From Bacillota bacterium (GTDB taxonomy: Bacteria; Bacillota; Clostridia; Lachnospirales; Lachnospiraceae), in contig JAFAGA010000073.1 of NCBI GenBank assembly GCA_023423045.1, positions 102,597 to 166,596 on the forward strand: DNA of 64,000 nt, written 5' to 3'. The position numbers and the translations under genes were made by a program. Below, in pieces: positions 15,424-23,291 of the stretch (positions are counted from its first letter, which is position 1; each line of letters begins with the position of its first letter). The notes below the pieces were generated by a model that was given only the letters and a program-made list of their open reading frames with translations, made no database searches and was not told the DNA's origin.

Positions 15424-17010
15424 TTGGGTAATTATACCGAAGAAATAAAGAAAAGAAGGACTTTTGCAATTATATCCCACCCCGACGCGGGTAAGACAAC
15501 GCTGACGGAGAAGCTGCTGCTGTACGGAGGAGCGATTAATCTTGCCGGCTCCGTGAAGGGAAAGAAAACGGACAGGCATGCGGTATCCGACTGGATGGAG
15601 ATCGAGAAGCAGCGTGGTATCTCTGTTACTTCCTCTGTAATGCAATTTAATTATGATGGCTATTGCATCAATATATTGGATACACCGGGACATCAGGATT
15701 TCTCCGAGGACACCTACCGTACCTTGATGGCGGCGGATTCTGCGGTCATGGTGATCGACGCCTCCAAGGGTGTAGAGGCCCAGACCAAGAAGCTTTTTAA
15801 GGTATGCGTGATGAGGGGGATACCGATCTTTACCTTCATCAATAAATTGGACCGTGAGGCCAGGAATACCTTCGAATTGCTGGACGAAATCGAAAGCGTT
15901 CTCGGAATTCGCACCTGTCCCGTCAATTGGCCCATCGGCTCCGGCAAAAATTTCAAGGGAGTTTACGACCGGGAAAAGAAGCATATCACCCGCTTTTATG
16001 CTTCCCATAACGGCATGAAAGAAGTTGAGACAGTGGAAGCGGAATTGGGCGATCCTGGGCTGGATGAGCTGATTGGCAGAGAGAATCATAACATCTTGTC
16101 GGAAGAAATTGAATTAATCGATGGAGCCAGCGACGAATTCGACATTAACCAGGTGCTGAGCGGCAAGCTGACACCGGTATTCTTTGGTTCGGCTCTTACG
16201 AACTTTGGAGTAGAGTTCTTTTTGAAGAAGTATCTTTCCATGACAACCTCTCCCCTGCCGAGACATTCTTCCGAGGGAGAGATCGATCCCCTGGAGAATG
16301 AGTTCTCTGCTTTTGTTTTCAAGATACAGGCAAATATGAACAAGGCTCACCGGGATCGTATTGCCTTCATGAGAATTTGCTCCGGCAAGTTCAGTGCGGG
16401 TATGGAAGTGAATCATATCCAGGGCAATAAAAAGCTCCGCCTATCCCAGCCCCAGCAGCTGATGGCAAGCGAGAGAACTATTATTGAGGAGGCCTATGCC
16501 GGGGATATTATCGGAGTTTTCGATCCTGGTATTTTCTCCATCGGGGATACCTTGTGCACTCCGGACCGCAAGTTTGCCTATGAGGGGATCCCTACCTTCT
16601 CGCCGGAGCATTTTGCTAAGGTGCGGCAGGTGGATACGATGAAGAGAAAGCAATTCCTGAAAGGAATATCCCAGATTGCGCAGGAGGGCGCCATCCAGAT
16701 TTTCCAGGAATTTAATACCGGAATGGAGGAGATTATCGTCGGAGTGGTGGGAACACTGCAATTTGACGTTCTCAAATTCCGTCTGGAATCCGAATACGGA
16801 GTGGAGATTCGAATGGAAACTCTTCCCTATGAGTATATACGTTGGGTAACCAACAAGAATATCGATGTCAGCAAGCTGAGCGTATCCTCGGACACGAAGC
16901 GGGTGAAGGATCTGAAGGGAAATCCTCTGCTGCTCTTTGTCCATAACTGGAGCATCCAGACGGCACTTGACCGTAACAAGGGACTGGAGCTGTCTGAATT
17001 CGGAAGGTAA
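15424..17010 (+). CDS. prfC: Peptide chain release factor 3
   Basis: RF3 is the GTPase that recycles RF1/RF2 from the ribosome after termination. I choose TTG 15424 because GGAGG sits 7 bases before it and gives 528 residues, the usual RF3 length; an in-frame ATG at 15400 has its start upstream of that ribosome site and adds eight odd residues. Motifs: G1 SHPDAGKTTLTEKLL (about 19-33), the switch region RGISVTSSVMQF, G3 DTPGHQDFSEDTYR and G4 NKLDRE, then the RF3-specific beta-barrel and C-terminal domains. It heads a + strand run with the Smr gene six bases downstream. Confidence 0.95.
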   Translation: MGNYTEEIKKRRTFAIISHPDAGKTTLTEKLLLYGGAINLAGSVKGKKTDRHAVSDWMEIEKQRGISVTSSVMQFNYDGYCINILDTPGHQDFSEDTYRTLMAADSAVMVIDASKGVEAQTKKLFKVCVMRGIPIFTFINKLDREARNTFELLDEIESVLGIRTCPVNWPIGSGKNFKGVYDREKKHITRFYASHNGMKEVETVEAELGDPGLDELIGRENHNILSEEIELIDGASDEFDINQVLSGKLTPVFFGSALTNFGVEFFLKKYLSMTTSPLPRHSSEGEIDPLENEFSAFVFKIQANMNKAHRDRIAFMRICSGKFSAGMEVNHIQGNKKLRLSQPQQLMASERTIIEEAYAGDIIGVFDPGIFSIGDTLCTPDRKFAYEGIPTFSPEHFAKVRQVDTMKRKQFLKGISQIAQEGAIQIFQEFNTGMEEIIVGVVGTLQFDVLKFRLESEYGVEIRMETLPYEYIRWVTNKNIDVSKLSVSSDTKRVKDLKGNPLLLFVHNWSIQTALDRNKGLELSEFGR

Positions 17011-17015
17011 CCGCT

Positions 17016-17261
17016 ATGAATCAGGGAATTCTTGAACTGGATATCCATGGAATGACGAGATACCAGGCGAAAATATATCTTGATAGTCAGCTGAAGAAAG
17101 TAAAAAGAGATGTATACCGCATCCGGGTCATTCATGGCTATCAGGGAGGAACCGGATTGCGGGAAATGGTCCGGACAGAATACAGGAAGCATCCCAAGGT
17201 GATACGGGTGGAGCTTGGGATGAATCAGGGAAGCACGGATTTAATACTGCGGGAGCTGTAA
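17016..17261 (+). CDS. Stand-alone Smr domain protein
   Basis: 81 residues that are almost entirely one Smr domain, the DNA/RNA nuclease module at the end of MutS2. It shows the LDIHGMTRYQAK start and the HGYQGGTGLREMV loop, which corresponds to the HGxGxGxLR nuclease motif, here with Tyr-Gln inserted in the HG(K/Y)G turn. Small Smr proteins act as endonucleases in RNA or ribosome quality control; the link with RF3 through a 5-base gap supports a translation-related job, though this is inference. Ribosome site GGAAGG overlaps the prfC stop. Confidence 0.85.
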   Translation: MNQGILELDIHGMTRYQAKIYLDSQLKKVKRDVYRIRVIHGYQGGTGLREMVRTEYRKHPKVIRVELGMNQGSTDLILREL

Positions 17262-17425
17262 TAAGAAAGCCGGAAAAGCTGTGTAGGGCATACGACTTTG
17301 TACGATGGATTGCCTGTTAAAAGATTTAATAGGACATTTTTCTGCTGGTAACTGCTAACAGGAGAAGGTATAATGTCGATAGATGTTATATAGTCAATAG
17401 CTTGTTGATATAAGGCGGTGAAATA

Positions 17426-18616
17426 ATGCAGTCCAATGATTATTACAAAATTCTTCAGGTTCATTACCAGGCCGAGCCGGAGATAATCGAAAGCGCCTAT
17501 AAGCGTCTGGCGCGCAAATATCATCCTGATGTAAGGCCGGACAGCTGTAACGATGGCAGAATGCAGCTAATTAACGAGGCATATGCCATTCTGAGCGACC
17601 CTGGAAAGCGTAAGGAATATAACCGGATTTGGGAGAACAGGAATATCCGCCCCGCACCCCGGGAGAATACCAGGACTTCTTCCCCTCCCGATGCAAAGGA
17701 AACCGGTCCGAAGCAGGAGAGGCAGCAGGATATGAGGTTTCTGGCGGCCAGGGCGCTGCTGGAGGAGTATTTCCGTCATATCATAAAGAATGATTATTCC
17801 CAATGTTATGATTTGGTTTCCGAGCTGGATAAACGCAATATTCCCAAAGAGGATTTTATTCATTGGCAGACTGCGGTATCCAGAGTATATACGATGAAAG
17901 AATTTAGATGTGATATTTACGGCGTTTATAAGAATAAGCTGATTCAGGGGCGGATGTTCGATGATGTTCTGGAATTCAGTGTGAATACCGTGGAATATAA
18001 TATTGTGATGGACATGGTTCAAAAGGACAGCTTTACCAAGGTGATTGTGTTGGAGAATGGACGGTGGAGGGTATTCCTCGGCTATGAGAAGCTGGAGCCG
18101 ATCATTAATAAGTTCAATGATTTAAGAGGGCTGCTCAATGCAAAAAGTGTCCTGAACGAGCTGATGGAGAATCATAGCAGAATAGATAATAGTACTGGTC
18201 TGATGAACCAGAGAGGGCTGCTGGAGAATATTGAGCGGGAGATCATACGGTATGACCGTTACGGGAATACCTTTTCTTTGATTCTGTGCGAAATAGCAAT
18301 GACTAAGCTGATGACCGCCCAGGAGGAGCAGGAGATGGTCAACCAGTTGGTCAAATCCACAGGCGAGCTGTTGATCAAACATCTGCGCAAGCTGGACCTT
18401 GTGGGAAGGTGGGACACGCAGCACCTGTTAATTGTATTGCCTGAGACCGGACTGCTGCCTGCGATTAAGGTCACCCATAAGATCCAGAAACGTCTTAGGG
18501 ATAATCCGGCTTTGATTGCGGGGAAAGCCTGTAAACCGTTGATGGATTTTGGTGTGACGGAGTATTATTCTTCCTTGGAGGAGACGTTGGACCGCATCTA
18601 CAATCAGGTCATGTAA
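17426..18616 (+). CDS. DnaJ domain fused to a degenerate GGDEF domain
   Basis: 396 residues in three parts. Residues 1-70 are a J domain with the invariant HPD (33-35) that stimulates DnaK. Residues about 105-245 look like an NTF2/SnoaL-type fold (LLEEYFRHIIKNDYSQCYDL to VLENGRWRVFLGYEK). Residues about 250-396 follow the diguanylate cyclase pattern: STGLMNQRGLLENIEREIIRYDRYGNTFSL cut here as TGLMNQRGLLENIE, then VGRWDTQHLLIVLPET where active enzymes have RWGGEEFLIVLPET. The GG(D/E)EF core is lost, so no c-di-GMP synthesis is expected; nucleotide sensing or a purely structural role is possible. RBS GGCGGTG before ATG. Single gene. Confidence 0.85.
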   Translation: MQSNDYYKILQVHYQAEPEIIESAYKRLARKYHPDVRPDSCNDGRMQLINEAYAILSDPGKRKEYNRIWENRNIRPAPRENTRTSSPPDAKETGPKQERQQDMRFLAARALLEEYFRHIIKNDYSQCYDLVSELDKRNIPKEDFIHWQTAVSRVYTMKEFRCDIYGVYKNKLIQGRMFDDVLEFSVNTVEYNIVMDMVQKDSFTKVIVLENGRWRVFLGYEKLEPIINKFNDLRGLLNAKSVLNELMENHSRIDNSTGLMNQRGLLENIEREIIRYDRYGNTFSLILCEIAMTKLMTAQEEQEMVNQLVKSTGELLIKHLRKLDLVGRWDTQHLLIVLPETGLLPAIKVTHKIQKRLRDNPALIAGKACKPLMDFGVTEYYSSLEETLDRIYNQVM

Positions 18617-18631
18617 ATGGAAAAACAGATT

Positions 18632-19357
18632 TTATTTATTTAAGCTGGCGGAAGATAGATAAGCAACCAAAATGTAACGTTGGGGAGCGGAACCGATATA
18701 CTCGAAGGGGTAGCAGGTACTGACTGTTAAGGTTGCCTTTGGTTTTGGGACAATCACGGTTCGGTCCTCCTTATCCACAATCCTCACCTTTTTTACCACA
18801 TACTCGAATTCGCCCATCTCTGTTCTGACGATGAGAGAATCACCTTCGCCTATCTCACCAAGCCTGCGAAATACCGTATCCCGGTGTCCCGCAAGCACAC
18901 AATTATCCTTCTCTCCCGGAAGCACGCTTCCGGCATAATGGCCGACGCCAAGATCCAATTCCTCATCACTGGTTCCTTCATAAAGAGGAAGAATGGTATC
19001 CAGCTTAGGGATGGACAGCTCGCCGAATCGCTCGCCTGCTTCCGGACGTTCTTCGTAGATGATGGGTTCGTCGGATTCCAACGAAGTAGAAGCAATCTCA
19101 TCCCCCAGAACAGAAGTACCGGTACTTGCGGGCAGCTTCCCCGGTTCTGAACTCATATCTAAATTCAGCTCCTGGGAAACTTTTTCCCTGGCCTTTCCTG
19201 TAGTATAAATCCAACCGGCAAAATAGCCGCGTGAATAATGATAGAGATTGAAAACAGCCAACCATATTCCGGCTGCTGCCGCTGTGACGGCTATCATCCG
19301 GGAGAGCCGGCGCATTTTTTGCTTTTGCAATTTATTTTGCGGATTCTTTCTTATCAT
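18632..19357 (-). CDS. Class D sortase
   Basis: 241 residues: cytoplasmic N-terminus, one membrane anchor (about 21-38), an acidic linker (60-110) and the sortase beta-barrel. Catalytic residues are visible: His158 in AGHRDTVF, Cys215 in TVSTCYPF and Arg227 in APQRYIL. The short length, TLSTC-type motif and the adjacent LPKTS substrate fit class D. It starts inside the 3' end of the substrate gene (26-base overlap), so the pair is translationally coupled and the enzyme is most likely dedicated to that substrate. It joins the substrate's threonine to the cell wall after cutting LPKT/S. Confidence 0.9.
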   Translation of the reverse strand: MIRKNPQNKLQKQKMRRLSRMIAVTAAAAGIWLAVFNLYHYSRGYFAGWIYTTGKAREKVSQELNLDMSSEPGKLPASTGTSVLGDEIASTSLESDEPIIYEERPEAGERFGELSIPKLDTILPLYEGTSDEELDLGVGHYAGSVLPGEKDNCVLAGHRDTVFRRLGEIGEGDSLIVRTEMGEFEYVVKKVRIVDKEDRTVIVPKPKATLTVSTCYPFEYIGSAPQRYILVAYLSSASLNK

Positions 19358-20720
19358 TTTTTGTCCTCTTATACATCAGAACTCCGGCAACTGCCAGGAG
19401 GCCTCCCAGAATTGCACCGGGAATATAATTGGTGGAAGTTTTGGGCAGCTTTCCGCCATCTTCTGTCTTAGGTACGACGTTTTTTTGTCCCGCGGGCTTC
19501 TGATCGATAATTTCTTCAATCTCGTTCCCGATATCGCTGGGCTTTCCCATCAGATAGTTAATGATATCCTGTGACATATAATAATCAGCAAGGAAGATAT
19601 TATCTTCGCCATAGATAGTTAATTTGATTTTATTGATCGAAGTATTAAACTCGCTCATAAGCAGGAGATCGGAGATAGGTAAGGATATTTCCTTACCGTC
19701 GGAAAATACAGTGATTTCAAACCTAAGCTTCATCAGATCAAACAGTTCACTCAGATATGCAGCCATCTGTTGGGCCTGCTCTTCAGTGATTTCTGCATTA
19801 GGATCCATGCCTTCAATTGTCTCGGACAGGCGTTCCAACAAGGAGGTCAGGCCATCGATAAAAGCAGGGCTGGTATAATAATCCTCCATCGAGGAAAAAT
19901 AATTCTCAAGGTTTTTAATCTCAGCCTCGCTAAGATCCATCATCTTAAGCAGCTGGGCAAGCATTGCTTCGTCCATCACCGGATAGTCTTCGGAATCGCT
20001 GTAAGCGATCTCATTTAAATCATAAACGAAGATGTAATCGTTGATACTTTTTCCGTTCTGCTTCAAAAGAGCGAAGAGCGTTTCCTGATCTAAATCATAT
20101 GAATCATAGATAATGGAGAGATTACTGAGATCCGCTTTAATGACATCGCCCATATAATCCTTTAACTCATCCACACTCTTGAAGGTATCCAGGTCGGTTC
20201 CATAGATACTCAGAGCCTTAGACAGCATCTCCTTCGTAACTGTAAAGCCACGTTCCAAGCTGACTGCTGTCAGATAATCAACCAGATTGTTGTCAAATTC
20301 CGGATCCTGTTCGAAGGTATTTTCATAGGTATAAAAGTAAATAGCATAATCCAAGTCATTCAGATAGATATAATCCTTTAATTCCTCGCCCTTATCAGAG
20401 AGGAGTTGGTTCAAAGAGGATTCATCCAGATTATATGTTTTGTAAATACCATTTAGATTGCTAAGGTCAGCCTTAATGACAGTCCCGCAGATCATGCGCA
20501 TCTCTTCTACCGATGTAAATGACGATAAATTGAGATCGTTGGCCGAGAGGTAAGCATCCAGGTCCTCCCTGGTTACTTCAAAACCGCGTTCCTCACTGAC
20601 CTTGCTTAAGTACATGTTCACATCCTCTTCAAAGACGGAACCTTCTGCTGCCAGTGCTGTTTGTGGAAGGAAACCAAACAATAGAGTCAGCAACAAGAGA
20701 AATATCCCCAGTTTTTTCAT
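19332..20720 (-). CDS. Wall-anchored acidic surface protein with LPKTS sorting signal
   Basis: 462 residues: signal peptide (1-24, cleavage after ALA), two copies of an acidic ~100-residue repeat (about 30-125 and 140-235; each has ERGF.VT near the start and VIKADLSNL in the middle), an all-helical acidic central region, then LPKTS (425-429), a hydrophobic stretch and a basic tail. It resembles the processed acidic surface proteins that travel with their own sortase. The repeats are diverged, so the duplication is old. Function unknown; its fixed pairing with the sortase suggests a conserved envelope role. The -35/-10 region is not clear. Confidence 0.85.
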   Translation of the reverse strand: MKKLGIFLLLLTLLFGFLPQTALAAEGSVFEEDVNMYLSKVSEERGFEVTREDLDAYLSANDLNLSSFTSVEEMRMICGTVIKADLSNLNGIYKTYNLDESSLNQLLSDKGEELKDYIYLNDLDYAIYFYTYENTFEQDPEFDNNLVDYLTAVSLERGFTVTKEMLSKALSIYGTDLDTFKSVDELKDYMGDVIKADLSNLSIIYDSYDLDQETLFALLKQNGKSINDYIFVYDLNEIAYSDSEDYPVMDEAMLAQLLKMMDLSEAEIKNLENYFSSMEDYYTSPAFIDGLTSLLERLSETIEGMDPNAEITEEQAQQMAAYLSELFDLMKLRFEITVFSDGKEISLPISDLLLMSEFNTSINKIKLTIYGEDNIFLADYYMSQDIINYLMGKPSDIGNEIEEIIDQKPAGQKNVVPKTEDGGKLPKTSTNYIPGAILGGLLAVAGVLMYKRTKNDKKESAK

Positions 20721-20878
20721 GTTATCTCCTTATATAATAGGTATAGTCATGCCAAAATACTAGATAAAGCATAATGGCATGCCCGCTAATTATATAATGC
20801 CGAGGCAGCGCTTTACTATATGTAAAGCGTTGTAAAACCAGGACATATCTGTAAAAAGTGGCATTGGCCTACAGTAGA

Positions 20879-20921
20879 TTGACAAAAAAGAAAACATAGG
20901 ATATAATGTTAGTATCCTAAC
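20879..20921 (+). promoter_or_regulatory. marR promoter with overlapping operator
   Basis: -35 TTGACA (20879-20884), 17-base spacer, -10 TATAAT (20902-20907), both consensus. Directly after the -10 lies the palindrome GTTAGTATCCTAAC (20908-20921) over the expected start site. A near copy (GTTAGCTTCCTTAC, 21452-21465) precedes the exporter genes, which marks this as the probable MarR site. Confidence 0.8.
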
Positions 20922-20939
20922 AACATAGAGAGGTGAGAT

Positions 20940-21377
20940 ATGATGCAGAGAGATGCCATAGGCCGTGAGGTAAAAGTCTTGTCCAATATGATTAAGCGGA
21001 AAATAGACAGTGCACAGGTATTTGCCCAGAATCAGGAGGTCACGGGAATGCATGGCTGGATCATTGGCTATCTGTACCGTAACCGCGAACGGGGAGACAT
21101 CTTCCAGAGAGATATTGAAGCGGAATTCTCCATACGAAGATCAACGGCTACAGGGCTATTGCAGCTCATGGAGAAGAATGATCTCATTACCAGAGAAGCG
21201 GTGGAATACGATGCGAGGCTGAAAAAGCTGATCCTGACACCCAGGGCGATCGCGATCCATGAGGAGGTTATCCGGGTTATGGGAGATTTGGAGAAGCAGT
21301 TGGTGATAGGGCTGACAGAAGAAGAGATTGATGCATTTTTTGTAATTATCCGTAAAATGAAAGCCAATCTGGAATAA
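20940..21377 (+). CDS. MarR-family repressor of the downstream ABC exporter
   Basis: 145 residues with the MarR winged-helix core: helix region DIEAEFSIRRSTATGLLQLMEKNDLI and wing RLKKLILTPRAIAIHEEV. Members bind DNA as dimers and release it when they bind small hydrophobic compounds. The gene precedes two half-transporter genes by 162 bases, and matching palindromes lie before both units, so the simplest reading is repression of its own gene and of the exporter. RBS GAGGTGAG before ATG. Confidence 0.9.
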   Translation: MMQRDAIGREVKVLSNMIKRKIDSAQVFAQNQEVTGMHGWIIGYLYRNRERGDIFQRDIEAEFSIRRSTATGLLQLMEKNDLITREAVEYDARLKKLILTPRAIAIHEEVIRVMGDLEKQLVIGLTEEEIDAFFVIIRKMKANLE

Positions 21378-21451
21378 AAAGCCAATCTGAAAAGGATACC
21401 GATAGAAATAGAATGCTATCCGGCCGGGACGGCTTTTTGTTTAGAGTAAAT

Positions 21452-21465
21452 GTTAGCTTCCTTAC
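21452..21465 (+). promoter_or_regulatory. Probable second MarR operator
   Basis: GTTAGCTTCCTTAC matches GTTAGTATCCTAAC at 20908 at 11 of 14 positions and lies 75 bases before the exporter start. A wider inverted repeat, GTTAGC..TCC with GGAGGCTAAC (21471-21480), overlaps it. Confidence 0.6.
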
Positions 21466-21539
21466 AGTTCGGAGGCTAACGAGAAAGAAGAAAAGCAGAA
21501 TGAATATCTTTGCAATACAGCGACAGAACGGAGGTATAT

Positions 21540-23291
21540 ATGATAAGAAAATTAGCAAGATGTATAGGAGAGTATAAAAGGGATACGATCCTTACACCGA
21601 TACTTGTATCCATAGAAGTGGTGGTAGATGTTATATTACCGCTGCTGATGGCTTATCTGATTGATGATGGAATAAACAAGGGTAATATGAATGTAATCGC
21701 AAAATACGGCTTTCTGCTTATCGGATGTGCCCTCCTGTCCCTGCTCTTTGGAGCGGCATCGGGATGGTTTGCGGCGAACGCATCTGCCGGCTTTGCCAAG
21801 AATCTGCGAAAATCAATGTTTTATAGGGTGCAGGAATACTCTTTTTCTAATATTGATAAATTTTCGACGGCCAGTATCGTAACAAGGCTTACCACCGATG
21901 TGACCAATGTTCAGAATTCATTTCAGCTGGTGATCCGTATTGCGGTCCGCAGTCCGCTGATGCTGATTTTCTCTCTGATCATGGCATTTGGGATCAACCG
22001 CAGGCTGTCACTGATCTTTATCGCTGTCGTTCCTTTCCTGGGACTTGGACTATATTACATCTTCCGCAAAGCGCACCCGATCTTCAAACGGGTATTCAAA
22101 ACCTATGACAGGCTGAATAATGTAGTACAGGAAAACCTGCGGGGCATCCGGGTGGTGAAGTCCTTCGTAAGGGAGGATTATGAGATCGATAAATTTAAGC
22201 AGGTATCGGGCAGTATGTTTCAGGATTTCTCCAGGGCGGAGAAAATATTGGCCTTTAACAGCCCTTTAATGCAGACGGCGGTATATACCTGTATGCTGCT
22301 GCTCTCCTGGTTTGCCGCCCGGCTGATTGTAGGCGGTACCATGACGACGGGAGAGCTTACCAGCCTGATTACTTATACCATGCAGATTCTTATGAGCCTG
22401 ATGATGCTTTCCATGGTATTTGTTATGCTGACGATTTCCCGCACCTCCGCGGACCGGATTAGTGAGCTGCTGGAGGAGGAAAGCGATCTGCATAATGGTG
22501 AGAACCCGATGACAGAAGTCAAAAACGGAGAAATTATCTTCGAAGATGTCAGCTTCAGCTATGCGAAGGATAAGAATAAACCATGCCTGAGCGATATCAG
22601 CCTTGAGATCAAGTCCGGTGAGACCGTGGGAATCATTGGCGGCACAGGCAGCTCCAAATCGAGTCTGGTTCAGCTGATTCCCCGCCTCTATGATGTGACG
22701 GAGGGAAGGGTGCGGGTCGGGGGCGTGGATGTACGGGATTACGACATTAAGACGCTGCGGGAAGAGGTGGCGATGGTGCTTCAGAAGAATGTCCTCTTCT
22801 CGGGGACCATCAAGGATAATCTTCTCTGGGGCAATGAGAATGCGACCCGGGAGGAGATGATTCGGGTATGTAAGCTGGCCTCGGCACATGATTTTATTGA
22901 GGCATTCCCCAATAAATATGATACCTATATCGAGCAGGGAGGCTCTAATGTATCCGGCGGTCAGAAGCAGCGGCTCTGCATCGCCCGTGCCTTACTGAAA
23001 AAACCCAAGATACTTATCTTAGATGATTCTACAAGTGCTGTGGATACGAAAACAGATGCCAGCATCCGCAGGGCATTTTATGAGGAGCTTCCGGATACTA
23101 CAAAGATTATTATTGCACAGCGTATCTCGTCCATAGAGAGTGCGGATAAAATTGTTATTATGGACGGCGGCAGGGTGAATGCAGTGGGAACCCACGAGGA
23201 GCTGCTGAAGAATAACCCCATCTATCAAGAGGTATATTACTCCCAGGTGAAAGGAGGGAAGGAGCAAAATGGAGAAGACGAAACAGAATAA
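21540..23291 (+). CDS. Heterodimeric ABC exporter, subunit with degenerate ATP site
   Basis: 583 residues, start at ATG 21540 with GGAGG upstream (an earlier ATG at 21510 has none). N-terminal six-helix export domain (about 1-300) and ATPase domain (about 330-575). The Walker A is GGTGSSKSS, the signature VSGGQKQR is intact, but the residue after Walker B is Asp (LILDDST) and the switch His is Gln (IAQRISS). This pattern marks the half of a TM287/BmrC-like heterodimer that contributes the non-hydrolysing site. Partner is encoded next with a 23-base overlap. Likely multidrug or lipid export under MarR control. Confidence 0.92.
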   Translation: MIRKLARCIGEYKRDTILTPILVSIEVVVDVILPLLMAYLIDDGINKGNMNVIAKYGFLLIGCALLSLLFGAASGWFAANASAGFAKNLRKSMFYRVQEYSFSNIDKFSTASIVTRLTTDVTNVQNSFQLVIRIAVRSPLMLIFSLIMAFGINRRLSLIFIAVVPFLGLGLYYIFRKAHPIFKRVFKTYDRLNNVVQENLRGIRVVKSFVREDYEIDKFKQVSGSMFQDFSRAEKILAFNSPLMQTAVYTCMLLLSWFAARLIVGGTMTTGELTSLITYTMQILMSLMMLSMVFVMLTISRTSADRISELLEEESDLHNGENPMTEVKNGEIIFEDVSFSYAKDKNKPCLSDISLEIKSGETVGIIGGTGSSKSSLVQLIPRLYDVTEGRVRVGGVDVRDYDIKTLREEVAMVLQKNVLFSGTIKDNLLWGNENATREEMIRVCKLASAHDFIEAFPNKYDTYIEQGGSNVSGGQKQRLCIARALLKKPKILILDDSTSAVDTKTDASIRRAFYEELPDTTKIIIAQRISSIESADKIVIMDGGRVNAVGTHEELLKNNPIYQEVYYSQVKGGKEQNGEDETE

